In this document: positions 35,893 to 47,751 of the stretch, in pieces
Layout of the letters: each line of letters starts with the position of its first letter
Position numbering within the stretch: position 1 is the first letter of the stretch
From: Tenebrio molitor
Lineage: Eukaryota; Arthropoda; Insecta; Coleoptera; Tenebrionidae
Reading direction: 5' to 3'
NCBI RefSeq assembly: GCF_963966145.1
Contig: NC_091052.1
Span: 17,608,001 to 17,672,000, forward strand
Length of the DNA: 64,000 bases
Program-made: the position numbers and the translations under genes
The notes under the pieces: generated by a model
Told to the model about the DNA's origin: nothing
Databases searched by the model: none
The model's input: only the letters and a program-made list of their open reading frames with translations

Positions 35893-37328
35893 CTGTTACC
35901 CGGTTATGAGACGGGGGACGTCAACGCCGCCCCCGTCTCCTCGACATAATTACCGCACGGTATTGTCGGTTCGGGAGTCGCGTCGATGCGGTTGCTCCTT
36001 CGTGGATAACGGCTTTCAGGCGTGTCCGCCCATCACTGATGCCTAAAGAAAAGTCTCTGTTATCGGCGTAATTTGCCGGAAATATCGCACCAGCTCGTCG
36101 ATATTGAACCCTTCCGGAGTTTGTTAAGACAAGCTTGTGGGATACGTCGGGGAGTGAGACGGTTTACGAAAATCACCGGAAACTTACAGACTATCACCAA
36201 CTGATTGAGTTAGTTTTGGTGAAAAAGCAGACGTTAATTTTCGTAAAGCGATTAGTGAAGACGCCTCGCTCAGCTGCGAAACTAGAGAAGCATTTAATTA
36301 TTGGCAGTTTCTTTGCAACAGTTATTTCTCACAGAAATAAAGAATTTATTTATCTCGAGAAAAAAAAATCACGAAACTGAAGTGATCGTGAATGAAGAAA
36401 ATGCATATTCTCTTGCTGCAAAAAAATAAGTTAATTTACTTTCACAGTTTCATTATTTCAATTCCAGCAAACGATGAATTTTATTGTTAGAGAACAAGAA
36501 TGTAAACGAAGTGTTGTTGAAAACAACAAATTAAATCTTTATTAAATCCTTTATTAAAAAAAGGTCAGTCAATATTTAAGCATTCTTAAAAGAATGCTTA
36601 ACTATAGCAAAATATTCAGAATTCATGAAGTAAATTCTTAGACGTGATATTATTATCTTTAAAAATTTAATATCGTATCAAATACAAAAAACGTTATTAA
36701 TCTTGTGGTTCACTGTGGAATCAGGCTGTATGTTTGGTAGTTGTTAAGTGCTTAAGCGCCGACATTTCCAAATCTCTTTGTCTTATATCTGGGAGAAGCC
36801 TTTTTGCGTGTACTTTTTGAAATTCGGGGCAGGTACGATGATTTGAAAAGTGAATGTGTAATAGAAATGCATACGTAAAGCGCTTACCGCAATATTTCGA
36901 GACAATGCGGTGTGCTGCAGGAGCGATAAAGCCCCTGAATTATGCAACTGCCCTCCAGATAATGACATGGAGATAGCGCTAATGTTCCAGAAGTTCCTTT
37001 AGAGAACCACTTCTGAAACTTACCCTCCATGGCCGCAACGGTGTAGACAAGGCACGTTGCGGCGACAGTGGCGGTCGATAAGTGACTGGAATCAACACTA
37101 ATTCGCCCAAATAAACTGGAAGAAACCTAACATGACAAGTGCTTACTGCGTTTGATTGTTTAGTAATTAAGCTCATAAAATTAAAATTGACGCTTTTTCT
37201 TCAATCTACAGTACATCTCTGGAATATTTTATCGTTGACAAAATAAATAAATATGTACATATTTAAAAAAAATATTATTATAATATTTAAAGTCTTTTGT
37301 CTCCTTTATTGATTTATTTCATTATATA
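35893..37328. other. GC-rich island edge and possible start exon; otherwise nothing
   Basis: The GC-rich zone continues to ~36045, where the - strand has CTTTTCTTTAG, an acceptor-like site. Near 37030 a second GC-rich patch carries, on the - strand, GCGGCCATGGAGG|GTAAGTTT: a start codon followed at once by a strong phase-1 donor (37024/37023). It may be a first exon with a two-codon coding part. A perfect 26-bp palindrome lies at 36576-36601. Confidence 0.3.
36576..36601. repeat. Perfect 26-bp palindrome
   Basis: TTAAGCATTCTT and its exact complement AAGAATGCTTAA are separated by AA. It is an isolated hairpin with no associated gene. Confidence 0.8.
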
Positions 37329-38054
37329 CAGGGTGTTTGGTGTTTAAGGTAACAAACTGTTCTGAGGTGAACAGCTAGGTTAAATGAACAACTTTTCTTA
37401 GTGACATTTTTTTCTATTTGCTTTTTTTATTATGCTGAACTAAACTGTTTAAACTCTGTTTCCACTGTTTGAGAGCCACTGTTCGTATCTGTAATTACTA
37501 ATACCAAACTAAGAGAGATGCCTTAGCTGCCGCCTTTATAATTTAGAAATCCGGTAGATCTCACACAGTAGTTCTTCAAATTGAAAAAATGATTACTAGA
37601 AAATAATAACACATACAAATTAGATTATACAAATTGCAACAATATCTTGATTTCAAATTTTGAAAATAATTATAACTGAATCCACGATGGCTCTTAGTCC
37701 TCTCTTTGACGTTAAAGCAAAACAATCTTTGTCAATTCGAAAAATTTGTTTTTACAATAACGACGAAAAGACTGACATGCTCCCCATTTATGGAGTGTGG
37801 AAAGAATTCTTTCACCGCTGCGGATATTTAAAAGCCGAACACCTTTTACATTAACTTAATTTATTTGTTGAATCTGTCAATCTGTTATCTGTCATCTGTT
37901 ATCTGTCAATCTGACATTTCTCACAAATCTATCCAACTTACTTTGATTTTTAATTTAAAAGAAATAACACATTTGATTTTGTAGTTACTGCCAGTGGTAT
38001 TGTTGGTTGCGGCAAAATAAAAATTCAGAAGTACCCCTCTCGTGAATAACCCTG
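37329..38054 (+). mobile_element. Degenerate CAGGG-ended transposon with DUF4817-like remnant
   Basis: CAGGGTGTTTGG at 37329 and AATAACCCTG ending 38054 are both flanked by TA, but beyond CAGGGT the ends do not match, so these may be ends of two elements. Inside, 37687-37854 encodes MALSPLFDVKAK followed by NDEKTDMLPIYGVWKEFF, resembling the N-terminal DUF4817 helix-turn-helix segment seen in insect transposon proteins (family recognised from memory). It stops at residue 55, so no transposase is made. Confidence 0.4.
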
Positions 38055-38335
38055 TATATATTTTTTTAATAATAGACTACCTACACAATGGCAAATTGTG
38101 GAAACTTAGTAAAAGAGTCAAGAAGAAGCCTTGTTTAAAACTTAAAGTTAAAAGGATTAACGAGACTACCTGTGTCTAAGGATAAGTAACAACCGTAAGA
38201 ATTTTAAATGTAGAGTTTAAATAGGTGTATGTTACAACTAAAAACTGTAAAAATCATTATTTTTCTAGTTAAGAGAGGACATGTGAAACGTTTCCAAAAG
38301 AAAAAAATAATGAACAACTTGGGAAAGTAGGCGAG

Positions 38336-39212
38336 GAAGAAAAAGCTGGAAGTGAATGTTGAGAAGACGATAATGATGGTGATCAACAAGAGAAAGAGGA
38401 AGAGTGAAGAGAGTGAGTGGAATTGGGAAGGAAGGAAAACAGAACAAGTAAACGAGTTCAAATACTTGCGTTACACATTCAATGAAAGAGCCACGGATAA
38501 GGCACATATCAGAGAGATAGTGAGGAAAGCAAACAAGGAAGTGGGATGTGTTTGGGGAATAGGAGAGAGAAAGTGGAGAGGTGATTTCACGAAGAGAATG
38601 ATGATGTTAGAAAGTATATTGATGCGAGGGCAGAGAGTTCGGGATGGAAGGAACAGGAAGAGATAGAGAAAGAGCAGGAAAAATATTTGGACAAAGAAAC
38701 GTGAAGGAAGAGTGCAAGAGGAATAGGCTGAGAGTGACAGCGAGAAAGAGAGCGGCGAAGTTTGATGACAGAATAGATGGAAAGGAAGAGTGCAGGATAC
38801 TAACCGAATGCTGGAGAGAAAAGAAAAAAACACGGAGAAAAAAGAGAGAGAGGAATCCTAGCAGAGAAACGGGTATGCCAGTGAAGAAGTGGAAAGATTA
38901 AGAGCAAAAGGAAGGTGGCTGAATATAGAGCTGAGTGAAAAGTACAAAGACACAGACAAGCAAGAAAGAAGGGAGAGAATCAAAGAATCCAGATACGACA
39001 AGTATGAGAGGTGTATGACAGAGGAAATTCCGGTGTACCTAGGGAGAGAAAGTGTAAGAGAAAGAAAGTAATGGCGAGGAGAGGAAAGAAGGTGCAGAAT
39101 TTGCTATGTGGAATGGATGTAGCAAAATGAGAGAGAGGGGGAGACAAAGGATGGATGAAAGAAATATGGAACAGGAGGGACAGAATGGCAAAAGAAAGAG
39201 ACGGGGGATAGA
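38336..39212 (+). pseudogene. 3' part of a non-LTR retrotransposon reverse transcriptase ORF
   Basis: Reads KKLEVNVEKTIMMVINKRKR, then VNEFKYLRYTFNERATDKAH, then VGCVWGIGERKWRG in one frame (38336-38640). It continues in others: KEECRILTECWREKKK, EEVERLRAKGRWLN-like text and DIPVYLGRES-like text up to ~39071. This is the thumb and C-terminal region of jockey/R1-type ORF2 proteins common in insect genomes; the catalytic YxDD part is absent. Frameshifts and stops make it a 5'-truncated dead copy. The coding strand is extremely purine-rich, a normal trait of this family. No poly(A) tail or target duplication was clear. Confidence 0.75.
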
Positions 39213-39301
39213 AAGAAAAATGTTTTTTTCTTCTTTGGAATTGTTATTTTCATTTTAGATAAAACTGTAATCAGGAATTCGAAAGCCCGTAGGGCAAATA
39301 T

Positions 39302-39434
39302 AGTATATTACACTATAAGTGATGAAAGTGCCTGATTTTTCAACGAGCAATACATGATATACTCTCGAGCGCCAGCGAGTGAGGATAGTATTGCGAGTTG
39401 AAAAATCGCACTTTGATCACGAATTGTGTATACT
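39302..39434. repeat. Foldback hairpin in a composite inverted structure
   Basis: AGTATATTACACTATAAGTG pairs imperfectly with the right arm ending CACGAATTGTGTATACT, and TGATTTTTCAAC with GTTGAAAAATCGCA. The centre contains GAGCGCCAGCGAGTGAGG. Confidence 0.7.
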
Positions 39435-39689
39435 ATTTTTTCCAACATCGTTTATGAAAAAGTCTCAATTTTAAATTTCTTTATAATTATTTTACTCCCA
39501 TATTTTTTGAATTTTCCGGATCTGGAGTTTCAATTAATGCAAATAACAGTGTTTTAAATTTTTATATTAATAAGTAGGTAGTAGATTGTTAAATAAATTT
39601 TCATGTCGCCGGCCGTTATCGACGGTTTTGCATGATTCAAAATCCGCCGGGAACGTAAAATTCCCGGCCTAGTACTTACAAAAGTGACC

Positions 39690-39770
39690 TTGACGAGAGA
39701 ATGGGCAGGCAGCATTGAACGGACTCCGTTTCGGCGCAGGGACGCGAGGGTCGCGGGTTCGATTCCACTT
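39690..39770 (+). repeat. tRNA-derived SINE head fragment
   Basis: Contains a perfect RNA polymerase III B box, GGTTCGATTCC (39756-39766), within GGACGCGAGGGTCGCGGG. The same ~45 bp occurs at 51361-51406 on the - strand with about two differences. It cannot fold as an intact tRNA because the acceptor stem is not closed. Confidence 0.65.
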
Positions 39771-39830
39771 GTGAAACAAATTTTTTACTTTTTAAAAATG
39801 ATTTAAATTTGTCGGCATGAAAAATTTTGT

Positions 39831-39948
39831 GGATTACACGTCCAGAAAATGTTTTGCGAGTGCTCGTGTAGCTTCGCCTCGGCTAAACCGCCTCGGCTAC
39901 GCAATATCACTCACACTCGCAAAATATCATTTTCTGGACTTGTGATCC
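39831..39948. repeat. Palindrome with ~32-bp arms
   Basis: GGATTACACGTCCAGAAAAT on the left is inverted on the right as ATTTTCTGGACTTGTGATCC; TTTTGCGAGTG and CACTCGCAAAA follow inside. The loop repeats GCCTCGGCTA. Confidence 0.82.
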
Positions 39949-40081
39949 AAATAACTATTTCCTCAGTAGTGAGTTTACTTTCTCCATTTTCCTCACTAGT
40001 GATGCAAACGCTTATTTTCCTCACTAAATTGAGTGATGAAAGTATCATTTTCATAATCGATGTTGGAAAAAAGCATTATAC

Positions 40082-41901
40082 TTTCATAAATGATTCATGC
40101 ATCAGGTGTGCTATGACTTCATTTATTAAAATGTATATAGTTAAGAAGGGACATGTGATACTGTAGAACGTTTCCAAGCGTTGTGCCCACCGTTCTCCAA
40201 AAGGCAACAAACCTGTCGATGATGAGTCAACAAGTGTCATTACTGAAGAAAGCATAATTAAAGAAAGTCGAAGGAAGTCATTCCCTAATGATTCTTTGGA
40301 CGTTAATGTAAGATGCCAAAGTCAAATGTCGTAAACTGTTAATTCTTCAAAAGTATATTTTCGTAGTAAGAAAGACTGCAATCATTATTTTGTGGGAGCG
40401 CTAGAATATAACCTTTACACGTTATTATCGAAAGGTTAATCTCATTTTCCTCATACCAGATCTTCCCACAAGTGATTTTACACACCAATTTCTTCGGGAA
40501 TTTTCCAACATTTAAATAAGATGAAATATAGTGTCAGGAGATGAGTTAAAGAAACTCATTCCCGTTTCTCGACAGGTCGAAGGAGTAGATAGAAAAATGC
40601 AGATTTCCGAATGAAGAGTGACAGTTTTATTATAAAATTCGCACAAATTTTATCAAACATTCTCCGTAGATGTTATAAACGAAACTGATAGCGCGGTTAT
40701 GTAATCAGAGTTTTGTATTGGAACAACTTTAAAGTGCTAAATCGTTGCTTTGGACTTAATAATAGTTTGTGAAGTGTGCACCAACTTCCACAAAGAATCA
40801 AGTTCTTACAAGAAATCAATAACTAATAAAAAAGTTACCCACTTTCATCAGAATAGAACTGAAAATGAGAAGCGATTTATATGACAAAGTGTTTCCGTTG
40901 TTAAAAATGTGATATACTTTGTCCAGCGAGAGATTGGGAGATTTTAAATTGTATTAAATTAACCCAACACTACAAAATGCACTAGAATACATTAATTAGA
41001 GCATAATTTCAGGGCAAAATGTTACTGCTTGAAGGGTATATAAATTTTAGGTGCGCTAGGTATTACTTTCTCTACGTAGCATTTAATGATTTTTATGTCA
41101 ACCAATCTCTTGCTGGACAAACTTTACCCTGGATTTAAAATTTACTTATTTCTTAAAATCTGCGATTAACCACACTTTCAATTATTATTATAACATTTTA
41201 TAAATGTTTGAGTGCAAAACATTGTAATTTAAATTTTTAAATTTGTTAATGTAATGTCCTATTTGTTAATTTTACAGAAAGAATTTTTTCCCCTCGATCC
41301 TTTCGTGGAGACAGTTGCAAATTTTCAGAACTGCATTCCAGACCCTCGTTTCTTTTGTCATCAATTAATTGTTTGTGTTATCCTTTTATTTCCCGCCCAT
41401 CACTCGGCATCGGCCGACTCTTCACGCAAGCTTTTTCCTGTCGGCTTATCGCGAAATCTAGAGAGTCCTTTCTTTTAATGCGACTCTTTCAATCGATCCT
41501 TTAGTATTGAGACAATTGATGGTAATGGCTTTTGTACGGCTGCAGAAATTTTATGCTTTTTCCCCCATGACATTTATTAAGACGGAAGAGAAACCCTCAG
41601 TCGATTCTATTTTAATGGCACGAATTTTTTTCCCATATTCGTCTACGAAATGAAAATAAGGCTTAGCGAATTTATCGGGGCGGTTCCGTGCCAACCTCGA
41701 ACAAATAATAAAATAAGAATTACAACGAAGAACACGAATGGCACTAGAGCTGCGCTAGTTTCAACAGGGGATGCGATGAATAAATAATGCGAAGTCTTGG
41801 ATGACCGTTGAAGGAATTACTGGATGTTTCTTAGGAGTCACCCGCAAACCACGAAGTTTGCATCCTGCAAAATCTTGTTTTGAAACAAATGGCAACTCCT
41901 A
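40082..41901. other. No gene seen
   Basis: AT-rich; a 74-residue + frame at 41254-41478 follows a polypyrimidine-AG but has no recognisable protein. Confidence 0.4.
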
Positions 41902-42345
41902 CAATTATCGGTCATGTCGTAGCGGAATCCTATGCAAATAAGCGTGCCATGCATTGGCGTAGACAGTCTGTGGTTTCAAACGCTACTTTATAATAAATCA
42001 TACTTCATTAGAATTATAATCGTGTATTTTATTACTATTATTATTGGATAATGGAGAAAATTTATAAAATAAACAAGAGCAATATTGAACATTTGTAAGA
42101 ATGAGTAATTTACCAGTTTTATTGTCAAATGGGACGCCACTGGTAATCAGATTTTGCACTGAAATGTCAAACAAACGTCAATTTTAAAGCAACAGTGTTA
42201 TTGGTAACCTTGAAACAAGTTTTCGATTTCGGCAAAGTTTACGGACGTTTCCTATAATTGTAAGCAACAATGATCCGGTAAAATGGGTTTTACCACTGAA
42301 TATAAAGCATTAATTATTATCAGTAATTAATTAAATTTTAGTAGA
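41902..42345 (-). repeat. Interspersed repeat, uninterrupted copy
   Basis: Reverse-oriented partner of 4552-5743. It lacks the 748-bp Crypton-like insertion and so shows the empty site (AGAAA near 42055-42060, the complement of TTTCT). 444 bp, non-coding. Confidence 0.75.
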
Positions 42346-43861
42346 TTTTTACACGTAACAGTTTCTGAGTGATATGTTTAATGTTTCCATGTAAATTGCA
42401 GTTTCAACGTCTGCATTTTGTAGCCTACAGAATCTTCATGAAATGTTATTAAAAGATTATTTCTGGCGGTGAATGCCTTCAGTACTTTGGATAAAAGATT
42501 CCCCAAAGTCGCAAAAACCGTTCTATTTAAATAGACGATCACGGATCTCGTTTAGAGACTTCTTTATCAGTCTTCTTCTAAAGGAATGTAAACGACTGGT
42601 TGGTGGCACAAACCACTATAGAGTGAAAATCTTTACAATGTGAGTAATTTAACGCTCGAATGGTATTATCGATTCGATTTTCGATTGCTCTTTTGATATT
42701 CAACTTTGTGGATGGCGCTGATTTCTCGGTTAATTATCTCGAATTAGCCTTAGATCGAGAAACGATACGTCAGTAGTTTATTTACCGGTTTACGTTGAGG
42801 GTTTGTTAGCTGGATCCCGTGCCCGGTACCGGCCTAGATTTTGGTTTGTTGTGGAATTAATGGAGATTAGGAGCAAGAGTCGGGTCTTGATTGAAGACGG
42901 CAAGCTAATGCCCGCAACGGCCAATTAGAATAAAAATTCTACTGCAGTGAGTTGGATGGGGACATTTTGGGAAATTTATGTCACGTATCTCGACAAATTG
43001 GGTTTGAGTTTAGGGCACTTGTCGACATCTCCGGGGCGTGTTTCGAGTTATATCAGCGGCTGCAGTTTTAGTACTGTACAACGGGTGAGATTTGATCAAT
43101 TCCGTTCTTAAAAAAACACTAAAAAGAATGATCTTCTAAATTTTTCTGCTGGCGAGTAATTGTTGTGAAGCCGAGCGAAGAGGTCCGAAAGCTTCGGTTC
43201 CGGCAATCAATCCTCGATTTATGATGGACGTCAAGATAGTCACATTATCGCGCATAATAAGGCTTCCTGGAAGTCGTCTGGAATATCAAACAGGAGCGTC
43301 ACACGGACGTGACTTTCATAGAAGATTGCCATTATTATTCATAAAGTCAGATAGCGCACTTGAATTTAATTACGACCAAGCCCCTAAACACCACAATACA
43401 CAAGTTACGGAAATAGCTCAGACGCCGTCAGGAAGTAGGTAGATAATACGAAATTGTAATGCTTCAGATTAGTTGTGCCCCACCATGTTTCTATTTATCG
43501 TGGTATTATCTGAGAGTCAAGGACACGTCATAAGACTAACTCTCAAGACAGTCGTAAGACAATTATTGCGGAAACTTAGATATCGAGAAACTCCTGGGAA
43601 CTGTGCTAATTGCACCATTAAAAATAAAAGGCAGTGCTTAAGACTGTGTAAATTAGTAAATAACCGCGCTGGCGCTGTCTTTTGCTCAAATATAAACCTC
43701 GTGAAAATCTAGGACGAGTACCATCTGACGTATGTAACCAGGTAGAGATGTTGGATTTTCTCATGGGCTATGAGTCATATCTGCGCAAACGACGAATATC
43801 GGTCTCAAGAATGCGCTACATACCGACCGGAAAACTTCGTCATTTGTTACGTTAATGTCTA
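42346..43861. other. No gene seen
   Basis: Some GC-richer patches (42790-42920, 43200-43450) on either strand, with no coding signal I can support. Confidence 0.35.
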
Positions 43862-44100
43862 CAGGATTATTATGAATGACTGTCCCATCGCAGTTGGCGT
43901 TGGTGGCGTAGTTGAATGTGCCGCAAGCCTCATAACATGAGTCAGACTAGTATCGCCGGTAGGTGGCGATACTGACGGTAGTTTTTGCTACCGGAAATCT
44001 GTCTACTAGTCTGTCTCATGTTGCGAGGCTGGCGGCACATCCAACATTTGTATGGTTTTCAGCGCCAACTGCAATGGGACAATCAATTGTAATAATCCTG
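43862..44100. mobile_element. TA-flanked MITE, family 7 (copy B)
   Basis: CAGGATTATTATGAATGACT at the left and AATCAATTGTAATAATCCTG at the right, with CCCATCGCAGTTGGCG / CGCCAACTGCAATGGG just inside. TA flanks both ends. A second internal inverted pair (GTGCCGCAAGCCTC / GAGGCTGGCGGCAC) makes it strongly foldable. Related to 22715-22951. Confidence 0.85.
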
Positions 44101-45928
44101 TATTTGTATGTATTTGAATTTGAAGGTAGTCGACGTTTTCAGTTTTCATATACAGATTTTTCCAAGGTCACAGCCCATGAGAGAATCCAACACCACCACG
44201 CAGTTAACACTTCATCACGTTGCCTTATACTCACACAAAACTGAGTAGTGTACTAAGTTATAATTTTAAGTAATTTTTGACTACCAAACGGGTTCTCATC
44301 TAGATTTACGACATACATTTTTTACGTACTCGACATTTCGACAACAAAAAGTTAATAGTTACTCCGGGGTCCATCGAAAGCACTGAATAATACATTTAGG
44401 CCTGCGACTGATGCCTGATAGGATGAAGTGGTAAAAATTTGATGCCATTAGGGAACGAATCTTGTGAATTTAGCATTTTCTTTCTGAATTTTATCCACCG
44501 TCGGCGTTTCAGTCGAAGTGAAAACAGCTGAAAATGTTGCTGTCATAAGTATGCCGCATTTTTTCATGGTCCTTACAATCACACGAAATACGTTTCGTTT
44601 AGGGCTTGGACTTTTTTTTTGTTTTGTTCCTTTGAAATATTTATTACATCCCCAACGTGGCAGTATTTTATAGAGCATTTTCCTGAAATATATTCTCCAT
44701 CTCGTCCGTATCATCTAGAATTTAAACGAGCCAACATGGATTCCGGTCTGTTTGTTATTTCGAGTTGGAATAATTGAAATCTATTTTGATTTTGCAAGTA
44801 TAATATTGAGATGGGTGCGCGCCTATCGGTCGGTGCACACGACCCACTTGGTCTTTGATACCGAGGGAAATTATTGTGCCGAATGTAAATGTGTGTGTGT
44901 TGATTTGCAAATCTAGAACTGCTGCGGTGAAAGTGGTAACACCCAGGTCTCCAAATCCAAACTGGCATGACACGTATTAAGCCGATTTCGTGATGCAATC
45001 TGATTGTTACATGACCGGTTATTACCCAATTTGCATTCTGACATTGAAAAGCGGCAATTTAAACGTGATCCAATATGTACCTACATACAGGTCAATGTTA
45101 TTTTCAAGCTTTTGTAACACCTCGAATATTAAAGACAGGGGGAACACCGGTATGTCGGGGTCGACAGGATCCACGCAAATGTAGTTCAAATTCTTCAAAG
45201 GTAGGATGCAACAATTAAATTTCAAATTTGCTGTTCTCACATTGATCAGTTTGAACAAACAAGTCTGTCTGTCTGTGAATAATAAAAAATATAAAAAAAA
45301 GTCTGTCCACATGATCTTTCAAACTATCGGCCCACTTCTTTACTAAAATTTTTGAACTGACAAAAAAATAAAATAAGTGAATATTTTTATTCAGTAAATG
45401 TCAATTTGGATTTCGAAGTAAATTTTCAATAACCAAAACAAATTCTTTAACTGACGCTAGAGTTATTGCTTTTGCGGAAAAAATCATTCATATGCCTGCG
45501 TAGATTCAGCTAAAACGTTGGATCACGATTAAAAAAAAATGTAATAACTACGGATTTTTTTTCAAAGGTAGCCAGCAATTTGTTTGGCAAAATCGCCGTC
45601 GCATCGGCGTTCTTGGTCCAGTGTTATTTTTAGTTTTCAATAATGAAAGTCCTACATTTAATGTAATTTAATGAATTGGAATATTCATTGATGTCGACGC
45701 ACAAAGAGCTCATAAAAGCTCGATTTTGACAACGGTCTTAATTTGTCTAATGTGAGGTTTGTGGTAACGATGGTGATAGTTACTCGTTTCAAAAATATGC
45801 TGCACATCGGTTGTGTAAACTGCTCTCGCGAGCTGTGGTGAACGTTATGCATGCATAATGCTCATAGTGCACCTACTATCTATCCGTGACTTAGTACGCC
45901 ACGTTAGATATCGATAGAAACTGATAAT
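44101..45928. other. No supported gene
   Basis: Overlapping - strand frames at 44711-44998 and 45022-45312 are open for ~95 codons, but no domain or convincing splice pair was found. Confidence 0.35.
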
Positions 45929-46049
45929 AGTATATTATGCAACAAGATTTATAAACGGCACTCTAGACACCAGTTTTATTAGGTACGAGAGGAGCGAGTG
46001 TGTAATAAACGAGTGTCGAGAGAAGTTTATACGAATTGCATACTATACT
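45929..46049. repeat. Foldback hairpin
   Basis: AGTATATTATGCAA on the left pairs with the right end TTGCATACTATACT; GATTTATAAAC and GTTTATACG pair imperfectly. The centre holds GAGAGGAGCGAGTG, related to the loop core of other foldbacks here. Confidence 0.72.
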
Positions 46050-47441
46050 TTTTCTACGACCAAATGAACAATGCAAATATGACACGTAACTTCTTTATCC
46101 AACGTTAATTTAAACATCAAATTCAAGTGACAATTAACTTCATTAAAAAACCAAAGCGTGATTAAAAAGTCCGTTGCTAACTTCACCTCGTAACTAAAGC
46201 GCACAAAATCACAACTTGTCAAGATGTATTTAAAAGATCACTTGGCGTCATGGAAACATATGCGATAAATAGCATTTTAAATATAGGAGTAGAAAATTTT
46301 TTTTATAAAGAATGGGCCGTTCGAAATCAAAGTAAAAAAGGTTCGTTCATCATCAAAGCGGCATAAAATAACGTTATTTAGGAGTGTATTAGTTTGGTTC
46401 ATTGTTCTCTTAATGAAAATACATATTTCCAATTTAACAAAAATGTATTAGAATAATTATTATCAACTTAGCATACACAGACGATTCTAAGAAACCCTTA
46501 TTCGATTATACACAAGTTTTCTTAAAATACACATTTAAAAAACTGGTAATTAATGAAGATGGGTCATTTACAAAAATTTTGTATACTTAATTAAAAAAAA
46601 GAATTAAAAAAGTAGAAAAAAATTGTGGGAAATTTCCAATACGCTACTGAATTAGAGGTGATAAAGCTGATTATCCTAGTTGCTTAGCAACAACAACAAA
46701 GGATGAATTTAATTTTCTCCAAACTCTAAGGCATTTGTCACGTTAGTATGAATTTTGAAAATTAAAATGAAAGCCTACACAAATGCTGAGAGGATCGATA
46801 TGGTCTCATTTTATGGAAGGGAATTAGGAATTGCTTGTGAGGTTCAACGTCTATTCTTATTAAAACAACAATTTATTTTATGGTTTTAACATTTTAAAAA
46901 TGAATTATAACATCTTACTTGTCATTCTTGACCTCCGATTGTTACATTATGGTCGCTAAGATTTAACAAAAATAAATAATTGTTGTATGCCAAGGTGACA
47001 AATTAATGTATCAGTTGCGCGAATGAGAGTGGGAAAGGTTAATTTATCCCCATTAATTCAGTTAATTAAAAAAAAGTTGGCTGAACCTTTTGGAATGCTC
47101 CAACAGCTCAGAATTTTTTTGTAGGTGTATTTAGCAAACACCATACAAGAACACACAACATCATTTTGAAGTTGAATCAAATTGATTTTTCTCAATAATA
47201 ATTTTTGAATCATTTTCATATCATTTATTTTTGGACGGTGTATTCTAGTCTTAAATAACGCAATTGGGGTTTCGGGGGCAGACCACTTTTAAGTTTTCAT
47301 TATTTTAACGTTTTGTATGTTAAAAAGACATACTTGTGAAGCTGATGCTCGTCAATAAAATTTGGAATAAAATCACACTACCTGATTTTTTTAACTGTCC
47401 CAACTATGAAAATTTCTTATACCTTTCATTTATTAGAACTA
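46050..47441. other. No gene seen
   Basis: Very AT-rich, no repeat partner recognised. Confidence 0.4.
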
Positions 47442-47751
47442 CAACGTGATCAAGAATGACTGAGTCTGTTGGTAACAATGAAAATTTGAATGATTTTGGT
47501 ACCACCGTAATCTAAACGCATTTCGGGTTGTCAGCTTTGACAGAGTTGACAGGCGAATTTGACGTTTACCATCAAAGGGTCATTTTTGTAATAGCATAAA
47601 CCGAGGCATAAACATACCCGACATACCCAAAAAAAATTTTAATGTCGTGTCAAGTTAAAACATTCGGTCAGTGCCAATTACGAAAGAGAAAAACAGCAAT
47701 ATTTTTCAATTGTTTCATTGCCAACAGACTCAGTCATTGTTGATCACGCTG
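47442..47751. mobile_element. TA-flanked MITE, family 10 (intact copy)
   Basis: CAACGTGATCAAGAATGACT and the inverted AGTCATTGTTGATCACGCTG, both continuing through GAGTCTGTTGG / CCAACAGACTC. TA flanks both ends. 310 bp. An interrupted copy is at 53286-54028. Confidence 0.87.

Larger units (their letters stand above)
39431..40081. repeat. Outer inverted repeat enclosing a SINE fragment and a palindrome
   Basis: TTTTTTCCAACATCGTTTAT at 39436 and the inverted ATAATCGATGTTGGAAAAAA at 40053 form ~33-bp arms. Between them lie the tRNA-like fragment (39690-39770), the palindrome (39831-39948) and three spaced copies of TTTCCTCAGTAGTGA-like text. Confidence 0.65.

Noticed and set aside
37024..37030. 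Start exon ATGGAGG as a firm dlg1 first exon
   Set aside because: Only seven coding bases and no transcript evidence; kept as a hypothesis among findings.
39752..39770. A functional tRNA gene at the B-box sequence
   Set aside because: The T-loop region is tRNA-like, but no closed acceptor or D-arm can be formed; a second copy is embedded in a SINE.
44711..45312. Overlapping - strand frames as exons
   Set aside because: Open but without a consistent acceptor-donor pair or protein similarity I could name.
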